Shown here: positions 25,506-35,137 of the stretch, piece by piece
Layout of the letters: each line of letters opens with the position of its first letter
Position numbering within the stretch: position 1 is the stretch's first letter
DNA from: Parvibaculum sp.
Lineage (GTDB): Bacteria > Pseudomonadota > Alphaproteobacteria > Parvibaculales > Parvibaculaceae
Direction of reading: 5' to 3'
Assembly (NCBI RefSeq): GCF_030651915.1
Contig: NZ_JAUSBV010000005.1
Coordinates: 1,054,001-1,118,000 of the forward strand
Length of the DNA stretch: 64,000 bases
The notes under the pieces: generated by a model
Databases searched by the model: none
What the model saw: the letters and a program-made list of their open reading frames with translations, nothing else
What the model was told of the DNA's origin: nothing
Translations under genes and position numbers: made by a program

Positions 25506-26098
25506 GTTTGGTGGACGCAATGCCTGAAAAATCCGGAATGCAAACGAACGAGATGAAGATGCGCGGTCTGATTTCGCCGCTGCATCGCTTCATCCATGAC
25601 TACAAGGGACTTGCCGCGGTCGAATTCGCGCTGATCCTGCCGCTGATGATCGCGTTTTATTTCGGTGGCGTCGAGATGACCAACATGCTGGTCGCCAACC
25701 GCCGCGTTACGGCGGTTGCCTACACGGCCGCCGACCTGACGGCGCAGTCCGCCGCCCTCAACAATTCCGATATCGCCGATATATTCGCCGCCAGCGCCAC
25801 CATCCTGCAGCCTTTCAGCACGGCGCCCTTGAAGGTGCGCATCAGCAACATCGTGGCCGACGCCCAGAATGTGGCCAAGGTCGCATGGAGCGACGGCTTC
25901 CAGATTTCGCCGCGCGCCGTCGGTTCAACCGTCACGCTTCCCGCGGGATTGACGACGCCCGGATCGAGCGTGGTTTTTGTCGAAACGACTTATGGGTATA
26001 CCTCACCAGTCGGCGAGATGGTGGCCGGGACGGTCAACTTCTCCGAGACCGCCTATTTGAAGCCGCGCCGCGCCGTCCAGATCAGCCGAACCAACTGA
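25502..26098 (+). CDS. TadE/TadF-like pseudopilin, second copy
   Basis: A 198-residue protein with the TadE-type membrane start KGLAAVEFALILPLMIAFYFGGVE (about residues 36-58). The second half is a secreted domain without cysteines. The first in-frame start is TTG overlapping the preceding stop (TTGA); ATG codons at 25520 and 25541 are also possible and would put the membrane helix nearer the N-terminus. Coupled to tadE, it is probably a second minor pilin. Confidence 0.83.
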   Translation: MSLVDAMPEKSGMQTNEMKMRGLISPLHRFIHDYKGLAAVEFALILPLMIAFYFGGVEMTNMLVANRRVTAVAYTAADLTAQSAALNNSDIADIFAASATILQPFSTAPLKVRISNIVADAQNVAKVAWSDGFQISPRAVGSTVTLPAGLTTPGSSVVFVETTYGYTSPVGEMVAGTVNFSETAYLKPRRAVQISRTN

Positions 26099-26118
26099 TT
26101 GCACGCCGAAGAACCTTG

Positions 26119-26130
26119 GTTAACCATGTT
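26119..26130 (+). repeat. 12-nt element GTTAACCATGTT, copy 2
   Basis: Exact copy of the element at 24854-24865, in the opposite orientation. It forms TTAA-N7-TCAA, one base off a CtrA box, but lies downstream of the tadE pair. Confidence 0.35.
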
Positions 26131-26298
26131 TCAAGCCGGGCTGTAGCAAATCTGCCGCAATTGCGACCGACCGTCGTTGCAGGGTCAAGACGACGCCCGC
26201 CATCGAGCGGCATTCCTGCAGCATGCGCCCGCCCAAGCCGCCCGACGGCGCCCGCGGGGCGAAAATTCTAAACTATTGATTTTATATAATAATCCGGC

Positions 26299-26388
26299 TG
26301 GCGGAGGGAGAGGGATTCGAACCCTCGATACGGTTTCCCGCATACACGCTTTCCAAGCGTGCGCCTTCAGCCACTCGGCCACCCCTCC
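26299..26388 (-). tRNA. tRNA-Ser (anticodon GGA)
   Basis: A class II tRNA on the minus strand. The acceptor stem GGAGGGG pairs with TCCCTCC, followed by discriminator G and an encoded CCA. The anticodon loop is CTTGGAAAG with anticodon GGA (stem ACGCT/AGCGT). A long variable arm is present and the T-arm contains GGTTCGAATCC. About 90 nt including CCA. Confidence 0.96.
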
Positions 26389-26422
26389 TGCATCACCCGG
26401 AAATCCGGCGGCAGCGGGCGGC

Positions 26423-26450
26423 ACTATACGCAACAAAGGGCCTTAATCAA
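26423..26450 (-). promoter_or_regulatory. sigma-70-type promoter of tRNA-Ser
   Basis: On the minus strand TTGATT (26450-26445), a 16-bp spacer and TATAGT (26428-26423) lie about 35 nt before the tRNA 5' end. Confidence 0.6.
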
Positions 26451-26581
26451 CAAGCATGCGCCTATCAGGACCTTGATACAGCAAAGGACTTTTCATCACT
26501 GTGCTTGTTTGGCACACTCGATCCGGTTAGCGTTCCCGACGCTTATTTTAACCGCCGCGATTGGGCTGGGGGGCTCGTGCC

Positions 26582-26878
26582 ATGGTTGTGTTTCGACTGA
26601 TTGGACTTCTTTTCATCATCACTGCCTTGATGGCGTTGGGATCGGACGCCTTGCTGTCGCTCGAAGAAGGCGCAGTCAAGATGCGCTCGTTCAGCGAATT
26701 GTGGGTCCTGCTGAACCAGGGAAGCCATGACTGGTTTGCGGGATGGGTCGATTCCGGCGCCCCAGAGGGCCTTGTCGAGCCGATCAAAACGGCGATGAGC
26801 TATCCGTCCTGGGCGGTGCTCGGTGTTATCGGCATCGTGCTTGCGGGCCTGCTGGCGCTGCTGCGCCGCGCGGACTGA
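26582..26878 (+). CDS. small conserved membrane protein, function unknown
   Basis: A 98-residue protein with hydrophobic segments at both ends (VVFRLIGLLFIITALMALG, and WAVLGVIGIVLAGLLALL) and a soluble middle, so probably two membrane helices. The ATG is preferred over an upstream TTG (26561). I do not recognise a named family. It stands alone, followed by a terminator, and converges with lepA. Confidence 0.7.
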   Translation: MVVFRLIGLLFIITALMALGSDALLSLEEGAVKMRSFSELWVLLNQGSHDWFAGWVDSGAPEGLVEPIKTAMSYPSWAVLGVIGIVLAGLLALLRRAD

Positions 26879-26905
26879 CCCCGCATCGATGCGTTCAGTG
26901 GAAAT

Positions 26906-26942
26906 AGCCGTCCGTACATCGTTTTGTCCGGGCGGCTTTTCG
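26906..26942 (+). terminator. terminator after small membrane protein gene
   Basis: AGCCGTCCG / CGGGCGGCT form an imperfect stem with a T-rich loop, followed by TTTTCG. It lies between convergent genes. Confidence 0.6.
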
Positions 26943-26981
26943 TTGTGCTCCGGCTTTTTCTGCCGTCGCTGATTGGTTGCG

Positions 26982-28784
26982 TCAGTTGGCGTCCATCTTC
27001 AGCGCCGAAATGAAAGCGTCCTGAGGGATTTCGACGCGGCCGAACTGGCGCATCTTCTTCTTGCCCTCTTTCTGCTTGTCGAGAAGCTTGCGCTTGCGGC
27101 TGATGTCGCCGCCATAGCACTTCGCTGTCACATCCTTGCGCATGGCCGCGATGGTTTCGCGCGCGATGATACGGCCGCCGATCGCGGCCTGGATCGGGAT
27201 CTTGAAGAGATGCTTGGGGATCAGTTCCTTCAGCTTCTCGCACATCACACGACCGCGCTGCTCGGCGCGCGAACGGTGCACGATCGTCGCCAGGGCGTCC
27301 ACGGGCTCGTCGTTGACGAGGATCGACATCTTGACGAGCTCGCCGGGTTCGTAGCCTTCAATCTGATAGTCGAAGCTCGCATAGCCGCGGGTCACAGATT
27401 TCAGGCGATCGTAGAAATCAAGCACAACCTCGTTGAGCGGCAGACGGTAGACCAGCATCGCACGCGAACCAGCATAGGTGAGGTCAACCTGCGTGCCACG
27501 CCGGTCCTCGCATAGCTTCAGCACTGCGCCCAGATATTCGTCGGGCACCAGGATCGTCGCGCGAATCCACGGCTCCTCGATATGGTCGATCTTCATGACA
27601 TCCGGCATATCGGCAGGATTGTGCATTTCGACGATCGTTCCGTCGGTCATGTGCAGCTGATAGATGACCGAGGGCGCGGTGGTGATGAGATCGATATTGA
27701 ATTCGCGCTCCAGCCGTTCGCGAATGATTTCGAGGTGAAGCAGGCCCAGAAATCCGCAGCGAAAGCCGAAGCCCAGCGCGGCCGATGTCTCCATCTCGAA
27801 TTCAAAGCTTGCATCGTTGAGGCGAAGCCTGCCCATGGCTTCGCGCAAATCCTCGAACTCAGCCGCATCGACCGGGAAGAGACCGCAGAAAACCACCGGC
27901 TGCGCAGGCTTGAATCCCGCCAACGCCTTGGCGCAAGGCCGCTTCTCGTCCGTCACCGTGTCTCCAACGCGCGTGTCGGCGACCTCTTTGATCGATGCCG
28001 TGAAGAAGCCGATTTCGCCCGGTGTCAGGCGCGCGACGGTCTCCTTCTTCGGGCGGAAGATACCGACACTGTCGATCGTGTAAGCACCACCGGTGCCCAT
28101 CATCTTGATGCGCTGGGCCTTCTTCATCTCGCCGTCGATAATGCGCACCAGCACAACAACGCCGAGATAGGCGTCGTACCAGCTATCGACCAGCAGGGCC
28201 TTCAAGGGCGCATTGGCGTCGCCCCTGGGCGGCGGCAGGCGATGTACAATCGCCTCAAGCACTTCCGGGATGCCGATGCCGCTCTTGGCCGAAATCTCGA
28301 CCGCGCCCGACGCATCGAGGCCGATCACATCCTCGATCTGCTGGCGTGTCTTTTCGGCATCGGCTGCCGGCAGGTCGATCTTGTTGAGGACCGGCACGAT
28401 CTCATGATTCACGTCGAGCGCGTGATAGACGTTCGCCAGCGTCTGCGCTTCGACGCCCTGGCTTGCATCGACGACCAGCAACGAGCCCTCGCAAGCCGCC
28501 AGGGAGCGGTTGACCTCATAGGCGAAATCCACATGGCCGGGCGTGTCGATGAGATTGAGCTCATACATCTCGCCGTTTTCGGCCTTGTAGTCGAGGCGCA
28601 CCGTCTGGGCTTTGATCGTGATGCCGCGCTCGCGCTCGATATCCATCGAATCGAGCACCTGCTCCTTCATCTCGCGTGCTTCCAGCCCGCCGCAGAGCTG
28701 AATCAACCGGTCGGCAAGGGTCGACTTGCCGTGATCGATATGAGCGATGATCGAGAAATTGCGGATGTGAGAGAGGTCGGTCAT
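26982..28784 (-). CDS. lepA: translation elongation factor 4 (LepA, EF-4)
   Basis: A 600-residue ribosome-associated GTPase. The start [23 protein letters not shown] gives the P-loop AHIDHGKST at about residues 13-21, and switch [10 protein letters not shown] follows. An EF-G-like domain II, domains III and V, and the LepA-specific C-terminal domain ([19 protein letters not shown]) are present. The length is normal for the family. An extra 18 in-frame residues upstream were not used because the family starts here. Stands alone on this strand. Confidence 0.97.
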   Translation of the reverse strand: MTDLSHIRNFSIIAHIDHGKSTLADRLIQLCGGLEAREMKEQVLDSMDIERERGITIKAQTVRLDYKAENGEMYELNLIDTPGHVDFAYEVNRSLAACEGSLLVVDASQGVEAQTLANVYHALDVNHEIVPVLNKIDLPAADAEKTRQQIEDVIGLDASGAVEISAKSGIGIPEVLEAIVHRLPPPRGDANAPLKALLVDSWYDAYLGVVVLVRIIDGEMKKAQRIKMMGTGGAYTIDSVGIFRPKKETVARLTPGEIGFFTASIKEVADTRVGDTVTDEKRPCAKALAGFKPAQPVVFCGLFPVDAAEFEDLREAMGRLRLNDASFEFEMETSAALGFGFRCGFLGLLHLEIIRERLEREFNIDLITTAPSVIYQLHMTDGTIVEMHNPADMPDVMKIDHIEEPWIRATILVPDEYLGAVLKLCEDRRGTQVDLTYAGSRAMLVYRLPLNEVVLDFYDRLKSVTRGYASFDYQIEGYEPGELVKMSILVNDEPVDALATIVHRSRAEQRGRVMCEKLKELIPKHLFKIPIQAAIGGRIIARETIAAMRKDVTAKCYGGDISRKRKLLDKQKEGKKKMRQFGRVEIPQDAFISALKMDAN

Positions 28785-28859
28785 GGCGCTTTCTGTGCTA
28801 TGGCGCGCCCATATAGCACTGGCGCGGGCCCAAGCCAATGTCGGGCGTCGGCGTCCATC

Positions 28860-29687
28860 TCAGCGTTTTTCGAGAATCTCGTTCATCCGGGTCTTGGCAA
28901 CGCGGACATAGCCCGCATCCGTGCAGGCCTGCCGGGTCTTGTCCCATCCGTCCTTGCCGAATTCGACAATGATATAGCGCGGGTGGAACGTTTGGGGGGC
29001 CGCGAAAAGATCGGCGAAAACCTCACCTTCGGCGCCCTCCACATCGATCTTCATCAGCTTGACCGGCGAGAGGCCGCCGGTTTCGAGGTAGCGGGAAAGG
29101 CGAACGACCTTGACCGTCACGGTTCCGGGTCCTTCGTTCCCCAGCTTCGTCTCGCCGAAATTTCCGGAGCCTTCGACCAGCGCCATCTCGCCTTCCTGCG
29201 AGTAGACGGCGCAATTCTCCGGCACGATGCAGGAGATGTCCGGGTTGAGGGCGATGTTGGTCTTGAGCCTGGCGAACATCAGGGGATGGGGTTCGAAGGC
29301 AATGACCTTGCCCTGCGGACCGACGCGGGAGGCAAAAAACAGGCTGTAGAAACCGACATTCGCACCGACATCGAGGCAAATGTCGCCGGGCGCAAGTACC
29401 TCACCGGCGAAGGCAAACTCCTCGGCGTCGAACTCTGCCGGACTTAGAAGGGCGCGTTTCTCGCAGACATTGCCAATCGGGTGAAAGCGCGCCCGCAGGC
29501 CGCGGAAGCTGTCGTCCACCGGACGGGCCCCAAGCCGATTTATCGTCATGTGGCGGATCAGACGTCCGAGCGGCCGCAGTGCGTTGCCCCTGTTCATGGC
29601 GCGGGAGAGCCCGATCATTCGGGTCATACCCGCGGAGGGCGCGTAGCGGCCGAAAGGTGCGGCCGCCTCGTCGTCAGTTTCCGCCAT
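28860..29687 (-). CDS. FkbM family SAM-dependent methyltransferase
   Basis: A 275-residue protein with the FkbM-type Rossmann methyltransferase fold. Motif I is CLDVGANVGFYSLFFA, motif II VIAFEPHPLMFARLKTNI, and KLMKIDVEGAEGEVF is the FkbM signature. The N-terminal about 75 residues are not conserved in outline. The start at 29687 avoids the crotonase gene's stop; an upstream ATG at 29765 would overlap it. The methyl acceptor is unknown; family members modify sugars, polyketides or lipids. It may be cotranscribed with the crotonase upstream. Confidence 0.85.
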   Translation of the reverse strand: MAETDDEAAAPFGRYAPSAGMTRMIGLSRAMNRGNALRPLGRLIRHMTINRLGARPVDDSFRGLRARFHPIGNVCEKRALLSPAEFDAEEFAFAGEVLAPGDICLDVGANVGFYSLFFASRVGPQGKVIAFEPHPLMFARLKTNIALNPDISCIVPENCAVYSQEGEMALVEGSGNFGETKLGNEGPGTVTVKVVRLSRYLETGGLSPVKLMKIDVEGAEGEVFADLFAAPQTFHPRYIIVEFGKDGWDKTRQACTDAGYVRVAKTRMNEILEKR

Positions 29688-29752
29688 GTCGTCGTTCCGC
29701 TTGTCGCTCCCTGCCCGGCCGCGGCACCTATAGCATGGCCTCCCGAAGCGAC

Positions 29753-30577
29753 CTAGCCCTGCCACTCCGCTTTGCGCTTCTCCATCCAGGCCTTCACCCC
29801 TTCCTTGTAGTCAGGGTGCTTTACCATCTCGTTCAACAGGTGCTCGGCAGCCTCCACGGCGCCGGCGGCGTTGCGGTGCAGGTCCATGTAAATCTGCCGC
29901 TTCGTCTCGCGCAGCGAGCCGGGTGAGACGCCGTCAGCCATGGCGCGGGCATAGGCCGTCACATGCGGCATCAGCTCGGCGGACGGCACCAGCTTGTTGA
30001 GGAATCCCATTTCCATCGCCTCTTCCGAGGTGAAGACGCGGCTTGAGAGCAGGATGTCGTTGGCATGGGTCACGCCAACGAGCCGCGGCAGCATCCAAGA
30101 GAGGCCGAACTCGGCCGGGAAATTGAAGCGGCCATGGGCGGCGGTGAATTTCGCACTGGGCACACAAAAGCGCAGATCGGCAAAGGCTGCCAATACCAGG
30201 CCGACGCCCGCCGCCGCACCGTTGATGGCCGCGATAACAGGCTTTTTCAGGCCGAAATGATAAGCAAAGGTCGCGTCGAATTCGGGACGGACGCCATAGC
30301 CCGGCATCGCAATGTCATCGGAAATGCCCGCATCATAGCGGCCCTTCTCGGAATGGCCCTCAAGGGCGCCGAGGTCGGCACCGGCGCAGAAGGCCTGCCC
30401 CTCCGGGTCGCCGGTGACGATGATGACGCGCACCGCCTTGTCCTTGTCGGCCTCCGCCAGCACCCAGCGATATTCCGTGTGCATGCGGCCCGTCCAGGCG
30501 TTGCGACGCTTCGGGCGCGACAGCGTGATGGTCGCGATGCCGTCCGAAATCTCGTAGCGGATCGTCTTCAGTTCCAT
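29753..30577 (-). CDS. enoyl-CoA hydratase/isomerase (crotonase) family protein
   Basis: A 274-residue crotonase-fold protein. The oxyanion-hole segments AFCAGADLGAL and INGAAAGVGLVLAAFADLRF are present. The Glu in FNFPAEFGLSWMLPRLVG aligns with the second catalytic Glu of hydratases. The usual first catalytic Glu is not clear, so the exact reaction (hydration, isomerisation or other) is open. The C-terminal helices cover the active site. It probably acts in fatty-acid or related acyl-CoA breakdown. Confidence 0.87.
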   Translation of the reverse strand: MELKTIRYEISDGIATITLSRPKRRNAWTGRMHTEYRWVLAEADKDKAVRVIIVTGDPEGQAFCAGADLGALEGHSEKGRYDAGISDDIAMPGYGVRPEFDATFAYHFGLKKPVIAAINGAAAGVGLVLAAFADLRFCVPSAKFTAAHGRFNFPAEFGLSWMLPRLVGVTHANDILLSSRVFTSEEAMEMGFLNKLVPSAELMPHVTAYARAMADGVSPGSLRETKRQIYMDLHRNAAGAVEAAEHLLNEMVKHPDYKEGVKAWMEKRKAEWQG

Positions 30578-30606
30578 GCGCTTCCTTTCCGGTACGCTGG
30601 ACCGCT

Positions 30607-33042
30607 CTAGCTCCTCAGCGTCCCGCCCGTCGCCTTTTCGACCGCCGCCACGATGCGCTTCGACACCGCCTCGATGTCCTCGTCCGTCAGCGTCTTCTCG
30701 ACCGGCTGAAGCGTGACCTCGATGGCGAGCGACTTCTTGCCTTCGCCCAGCGCGCCACCTTCGAAAACATCGAACAGCGACACATCGACGATCAGCTTCT
30801 TGTCGACGCCGCGCGCGGCGCGGATCAGCTGCTCGGCCGCGACGATTTCATCGACCACGAAAGCGAAGTCGCGGCGGAGCGGCTGCAAGTCAGGAAGTTC
30901 GAGCGGGGGCTTGGCGCGCGTGGCCTTGCGCTTCGGCTCGGGAATCGCGTCGGGGAAAACCTCAAACGCAACGACCGGGCCTGCGACATCCATCGCATCG
31001 AGAATGCGCGGATGCAGCTCGCCGAAATAGCCAAGCACATTTTTCGGCCCGAGCCGGAAGACACCGGAGCGGCCGGGGTGATACCAGCCGGGTGCGTCGG
31101 CGCTCACCTGCAGGTTCGCAACCGGTGCGCCGAGCAGCAACAGCAACGCCGCCGCGTCGGCCTTGGCGTCCATCGCCTCGACTGAACCGCTTTTGCCCTG
31201 CCAGTGCCTGCCGCTTCCGAGCGGCCGCGCCGTGCCGCGGCGCAAGCCCGTCGCCGCCAGAACCTGCGCCTCGGGCGCGTCGCCTTCGAACTGCTGCCCC
31301 ACTTCGAACAGGGCGACGTCAGCGAAGCCGCGCGCCATGTTGCGGCCCGCGGCAGCAATCAATCCGGCAAGCAGGCTTGGCCGCATATGGCTCATGTCGG
31401 CGGACATCGGATTGGCGAGCTTCAGGCCCGGCGTTGCATTGCCGCCGCCAAAGAGTTCGGCATGGCGTTCGGGAACGAAGGACCAGGTGACGGCCTCGAC
31501 AAGGCCCCGCGCCGCGAGCGCCCGGCGCGCCATGCGCTCACGGCGCTGGCGGATGGAGAGCACCGGCTTTGCGACCGCATGGAGACGCGGCAGCGCGACG
31601 GACTTCACATTGTCGAGGCCATGCACGCGGACGACTTCTTCGACGAGATCGGCTTCGCCGTCGATGTCGGGACGCCAGGAGGGTACGGAAACCGCGAGCT
31701 TTCCTGCTTCGTCCTTCACCCCGAAGCCGAGCGCCGTGAGGATGCGCGTCGCTTCCGTGACGGGCAGCGAGAGCCCGGTCAGCTTTTCGATGCGGGCCGG
31801 ATTGAAGGAAATCAATTTCGACGTATCGGGTACCTTGCCGGCGACGACGAGATTCGATGGCTCGCCGCCGCAGATTTCGAGGATCATTTTTGTCGCGAGT
31901 TCAAGACCGGGCAGCACGAAAGCCGGGTCGACGCCGCGCTCGAAGCGGTAACGTGCGTCGGACACGATGCCGGTGTCGCGACCTGTGCGGGCCGTCCGAT
32001 AGGGATCAAAATACGCGCTTTCGACGAAGACGTCGCTCGTCTGCACCGTCGAACCGCTCTCCTCGCCGCCCATCACGCCGCCGAAGCCGAGCACATTTTC
32101 ATCGTCGGCGATGACGCACATGTCGGGGCCGACATTGTATTCCTTGCCATCGAGCGCCAGAAGCTTCTCGCCCTTGTGACCGAGACGGGCGCGAATGTCG
32201 CCCTTCAGCTTCGCCGCGTCATAGACATGCAGCGGGCGGCCGCGATCAAGCGAGATGAAATTGGTGATGTCGACCAGCGCGTTGATGGGGCGCAGGCCCA
32301 CCGCCTTCAGCCAGTTCTGCAACCAGTCGGGCGAGGGGCCGTTTTTGACACCTCGGATCAGCCGTCCGGCGAAAACGGGACAGGCGTTTTCAGCGCCTGC
32401 TGGAAATTCGAGACGAATGCCGACCGGGCTTTCGAAGGTTCCCGCGACCGGTGGGAAACTTCCTTCCCGCAAGCGGCCGAGACCGGCCGCCGCAAGATCG
32501 CGCGCGACGCCGTAAACGCCGAGGCAGTCAGGCCGGTTCGGCGTGATGGCGATTTCGATGACGGGATCGTTGCAGCCAAGCACTTCGGCCGCCGACGTTC
32601 CGACTTTCCAGTGGCCTTCGAGATCGATGATGCCGACATGATCGTCGGAAAGTTCGAGTTCGCGCTCCGAACACATCATGCCGTTCGATTCGACGCCGCG
32701 GATTTTCGTCGGCTTCAGCACCATGCCGCTTGCCGGGATCGTCGCGCCGGGCGGCGCGAAGACGCCGGTGAGGCCAGCGCGTGCGTTCGGCGCGCCACAG
32801 ACGACCTGCAGCTGCTTCATCTCGCCGTCGACGAGCGCCTCGACCTTCAGGACCTGCAACTTGTCTGCGTCGGGATGCGGCTTTGCCTCCAGCACCTTCG
32901 CCACCGAGAAGACGGCGAGCTTCTTCGCCGGGTCTTCGACGCTCTCGACCTCGAGGCCGAGCATGGTCAGGCGCTCGACGATCTCGTCGAGCGTTGCATC
33001 CGTTTCGAGTGGCTGCTTCAACCAGGAGAGGGTGAACTTCAC
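30607..33042 (-). CDS. pheT: phenylalanyl-tRNA synthetase beta subunit
   Basis: The 811-residue beta subunit of the (alpha-beta)2 PheRS. An N-terminal EMAP/tRNA-binding domain (about residues 40-150; [13 protein letters not shown]) is followed by the B3/4 editing domain (about 210-370), the B5 domain (about 400-475), the core and the C-terminal FDX-ACB anticodon-binding domain (about 715-808; [12 protein letters not shown]). The start is GTG overlapping the pheS stop (GTGA), so the two subunits are coupled. Confidence 0.97.
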   Translation of the reverse strand: MKFTLSWLKQPLETDATLDEIVERLTMLGLEVESVEDPAKKLAVFSVAKVLEAKPHPDADKLQVLKVEALVDGEMKQLQVVCGAPNARAGLTGVFAPPGATIPASGMVLKPTKIRGVESNGMMCSERELELSDDHVGIIDLEGHWKVGTSAAEVLGCNDPVIEIAITPNRPDCLGVYGVARDLAAAGLGRLREGSFPPVAGTFESPVGIRLEFPAGAENACPVFAGRLIRGVKNGPSPDWLQNWLKAVGLRPINALVDITNFISLDRGRPLHVYDAAKLKGDIRARLGHKGEKLLALDGKEYNVGPDMCVIADDENVLGFGGVMGGEESGSTVQTSDVFVESAYFDPYRTARTGRDTGIVSDARYRFERGVDPAFVLPGLELATKMILEICGGEPSNLVVAGKVPDTSKLISFNPARIEKLTGLSLPVTEATRILTALGFGVKDEAGKLAVSVPSWRPDIDGEADLVEEVVRVHGLDNVKSVALPRLHAVAKPVLSIRQRRERMARRALAARGLVEAVTWSFVPERHAELFGGGNATPGLKLANPMSADMSHMRPSLLAGLIAAAGRNMARGFADVALFEVGQQFEGDAPEAQVLAATGLRRGTARPLGSGRHWQGKSGSVEAMDAKADAAALLLLLGAPVANLQVSADAPGWYHPGRSGVFRLGPKNVLGYFGELHPRILDAMDVAGPVVAFEVFPDAIPEPKRKATRAKPPLELPDLQPLRRDFAFVVDEIVAAEQLIRAARGVDKKLIVDVSLFDVFEGGALGEGKKSLAIEVTLQPVEKTLTDEDIEAVSKRIVAAVEKATGGTLRS

Positions 33043-34130
33043 GACGAGAGCCCTCCGGCGAGGGTCGGCACGTCGAGCGCGGCAAACCCATAGTGACGCA
33101 GCCAGCGCAGATCGGCCTCGAAGAAGGCCCGCAGATCCGGGATGCCGTATTTCAGCATGGCGATGCGGTCGAGACCCATGCCGAAGGCAAAGCCCTGATA
33201 TTTGTCGGGATCGATGCCCGACGCCCTCAGCACGTTCGGATGGACCATGCCGCAGCCGAGAATTTCGAGCCAGTCATCGCCCTCGCCGATGCGGATTTCA
33301 TTGCCGAGGCGCGCGCAGCGCACATCGACTTCCATCGACGGTTCGGTGAAGGGGAAGAAAGAGGGGCGCATGCGCAGTTCCACACCCTCCACTTCAAAGA
33401 AGGCGCGGAGAAACTCTTCCAGCGTCCATTTGAGGTGTCCCATATGGGTCGTTTCGTCGATGACCACGCCCTCGATCTGGTGGAATTGCGGCGTGTGCGT
33501 CTGGTCGCTGTCGCAGCGATAGGTGCGCCCGGGGCAGATGAAACGGAAAGGTGGCTTCCCCGCCTCCATGGTGCGCACCTGCACCGGGCTCGTATGCGTG
33601 CGCAACAGCTTGCGTGCGCCCGAGGCATCGGGCTCGAAATAGAACGTGTCGTGCATTTCGCGCGCGGGATGGCCTTCCGGGAAGTTCAGCGCGCTGAAAT
33701 TGTAGTGATCGGTCTCGATGTCGGGGCCTTGCTCGACGGCAAAGCCCATATCGGCGAAAATCGCGACGACTTCATCCCAGACCTGCGAGAGCGGATGAAT
33801 GCGGCCTGTCTCGAGCGGGCTTTCACGGACGGGAAGCGTCACGTCGATGCGCTCGTTCGAAAGGCGCGCCTCAAGCCCGGCCTGGTGCAGCGCCTGCTTG
33901 CGGAGGCTGAGCGCATCGGTCAGCCGGTCCTTGAGGCCATTCAGCGCCGGCCCTGCTTCCTTGCGTTCCTCCGGCGACATCGCGCCGAGGCCCTTCATCA
34001 GCTCGGAGACACGGCCTTTCTTGCCGAGCGCGGCCACGCGCACGGCCTCCAGCGTCTCGACATCTACCGCGTCGGCGATGGCGGTCGTGAATTCCGCTTC
34101 GAGCTTTTCAAGATCGGCTTTGTCGGTCAT
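33039..34130 (-). CDS. pheS: phenylalanyl-tRNA synthetase alpha subunit
   Basis: The 363-residue catalytic alpha subunit. An N-terminal coiled coil (about residues 1-90) is followed by the class II synthetase core: motif 2 in [12 protein letters not shown] and [22 protein letters not shown] (shown in part), and motif 3 [19 protein letters not shown]. It charges tRNA-Phe with PheT. It is preceded by an unusual 198-nt leader with two hairpins and is downstream of rpmI-rplT. Confidence 0.97.
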   Translation of the reverse strand: MTDKADLEKLEAEFTTAIADAVDVETLEAVRVAALGKKGRVSELMKGLGAMSPEERKEAGPALNGLKDRLTDALSLRKQALHQAGLEARLSNERIDVTLPVRESPLETGRIHPLSQVWDEVVAIFADMGFAVEQGPDIETDHYNFSALNFPEGHPAREMHDTFYFEPDASGARKLLRTHTSPVQVRTMEAGKPPFRFICPGRTYRCDSDQTHTPQFHQIEGVVIDETTHMGHLKWTLEEFLRAFFEVEGVELRMRPSFFPFTEPSMEVDVRCARLGNEIRIGEGDDWLEILGCGMVHPNVLRASGIDPDKYQGFAFGMGLDRIAMLKYGIPDLRAFFEADLRWLRHYGFAALDVPTLAGGLSS

Positions 34131-34155
34131 GGCTTCATCCGCTCACATCATATCG

Positions 34156-34205
34156 CTCAATCGTCCCGGCGCCGCTTTATCTTGCGGTGGCTCCGGGCGA
34201 TTGAG
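34156..34205 (-). promoter_or_regulatory. long hairpin in the pheS leader
   Basis: CTCAATCG...CGATTGAG plus CCCGG/CCGGG gives 13 pairs with one bulge. The loop itself carries a further CGCCGC/GCGGTG-type stem. It lies 26 nt before the pheS ATG. No T-run follows, so it is not a standard terminator; a regulatory role is inference. Confidence 0.5.
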
Positions 34206-34280
34206 GGAAACGGCGTGCGAGCGAAAGATCGACCGGCGGTCCGCCTCACCCCCCGGACAGCGGCATGCACACAAGGCACA

Positions 34281-34328
34281 AGCCCCGGACGGGTGACCGG
34301 CTCTTGTCTCAGGCGTCGTCCGGGCTCG
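34281..34328 (-). terminator. terminator-like hairpin after rplT
   Basis: On the minus strand just past the rplT stop, GCCCGGACG pairs with CGTCCGGGGC (one bulge), followed by TTGTGCCTTGTGTG. The tail is weakly T-rich, so it may attenuate rather than end transcription towards pheS. Confidence 0.4.
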
Positions 34329-34685
34329 TCAGTTGAGCGCGGCCTGGGCCTGGGTGACCAGAGCCTTGAAGGCCTCGGGCTCATGGATGGCAAGATCGGA
34401 GAGAACCTTGCGGTCCACCTCGATGCCAGCCTTGGCGAGGCCGTCGATAAATCGCGAATAGGTCAGGCCGTGCTCGCGGACGCCGGCGTTGATGCGCTGG
34501 ATCCAGAGGGCGCGGAAGTTGCGCTTCCTGGTGCGACGGTCGCGATAGGCATATTGGCCAGCCTTCTCGACCGCCTGATTGGCGGTGCGGAAGGTGTTCT
34601 TGCGACGGCCATAATAGCCCTTCGCCTTCTTGATGATCTTGCGGTGGCGGGCGTGTGCGGTAACGCCCCGTTTGACGCGTGACAT
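34329..34685 (-). CDS. rplT: 50S ribosomal protein L20
   Basis: A 118-residue ribosomal protein. The very basic N-terminal half ([20 protein letters not shown]) and [20 protein letters not shown] are hallmark L20 segments. It follows rpmI after 33 nt. L20 is an early 50S assembly protein and represses its own operon in some bacteria. Normal length. Confidence 0.98.
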   Translation of the reverse strand: MSRVKRGVTAHARHRKIIKKAKGYYGRRKNTFRTANQAVEKAGQYAYRDRRTRKRNFRALWIQRINAGVREHGLTYSRFIDGLAKAGIEVDRKVLSDLAIHEPEAFKALVTQAQAALN

Positions 34686-34718
34686 GTGCTCAGCTCCTTT
34701 TCAGGGACAATTCCGGGT

Positions 34719-34919
34719 TCACGCGTAAGGCATGAAGTTCTTGATCACGCGGGCGGCATCGGCATCAGCCATGATGGTCGTCCCGCGCTTGTTCCGGATC
34801 TGCTTGTTGGTCCGCTTGATCATTCCGTGGCGTTTGCCGGTCTGACCGCGCTTGACCTTGCCTGAAGCGGTGAGCTTGAAGCGCTTCTTGGTCCCGCTTT
34901 TGGTCTTCAGTTTGGGCAT
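34719..34919 (-). CDS. rpmI: 50S ribosomal protein L35
   Basis: A 66-residue basic protein. [17 protein letters not shown] and [13 protein letters not shown] are typical of L35. The ATG at 34919 matches the family start. First gene of the rpmI-rplT(-pheST) cluster, about 140 nt downstream of a good promoter. Confidence 0.98.
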   Translation of the reverse strand: MPKLKTKSGTKKRFKLTASGKVKRGQTGKRHGMIKRTNKQIRNKRGTTIMADADAARVIKNFMPYA

Positions 34920-35060
34920 TTCGCTCTCCGTATCGTCAAAGGAACCCGCGCTTGAAGACCTTGAATTCATTGAAGAATTCTAGTTTTTTGCGGGTTCGGG
35001 TCATGGCATTTCGGACGGCCACGGCATGCCCTACAGGCCGGACCGCCCCGAAGGCGCGGA
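34920..35060 (-). promoter_or_regulatory. structured leader of rpmI-rplT
   Basis: On the minus strand AACCCGC and GCGGGTT lie about 40 nt apart and enclose a GAATTC-TTCAAT-GAATTC hairpin. This might be a control leader for the ribosomal proteins, but no known leader family was recognised. Confidence 0.35.
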
Positions 35061-35088
35061 TTTATAAGGGAAAAAGGCGGCAGGTCAA
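35061..35088 (-). promoter_or_regulatory. sigma-70-type promoter of rpmI-rplT
   Basis: TTGACC (35088-35083), a 16-bp spacer and TATAAA (35066-35061) on the minus strand. It would give a 5' leader of about 135 nt. Confidence 0.65.
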
Positions 35089-35137
35089 GCGCAGGCGATC
35101 GGGCTATAAGACCGCCTGAAGACAGGAAGGAACCCCA

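Noticed and set aside
27582-29447. Long open frame (about 621 codons) opposite lepA and the FkbM gene
   Set aside because: It spans two real genes on the other strand and an intergenic gap; composition is that of an antisense shadow.
31204-33093. Very long open frame (about 629 codons) on the strand opposite pheT
   Set aside because: It is a by-product of GC-rich codon usage opposite a certain gene; its translation has no recognisable domain.
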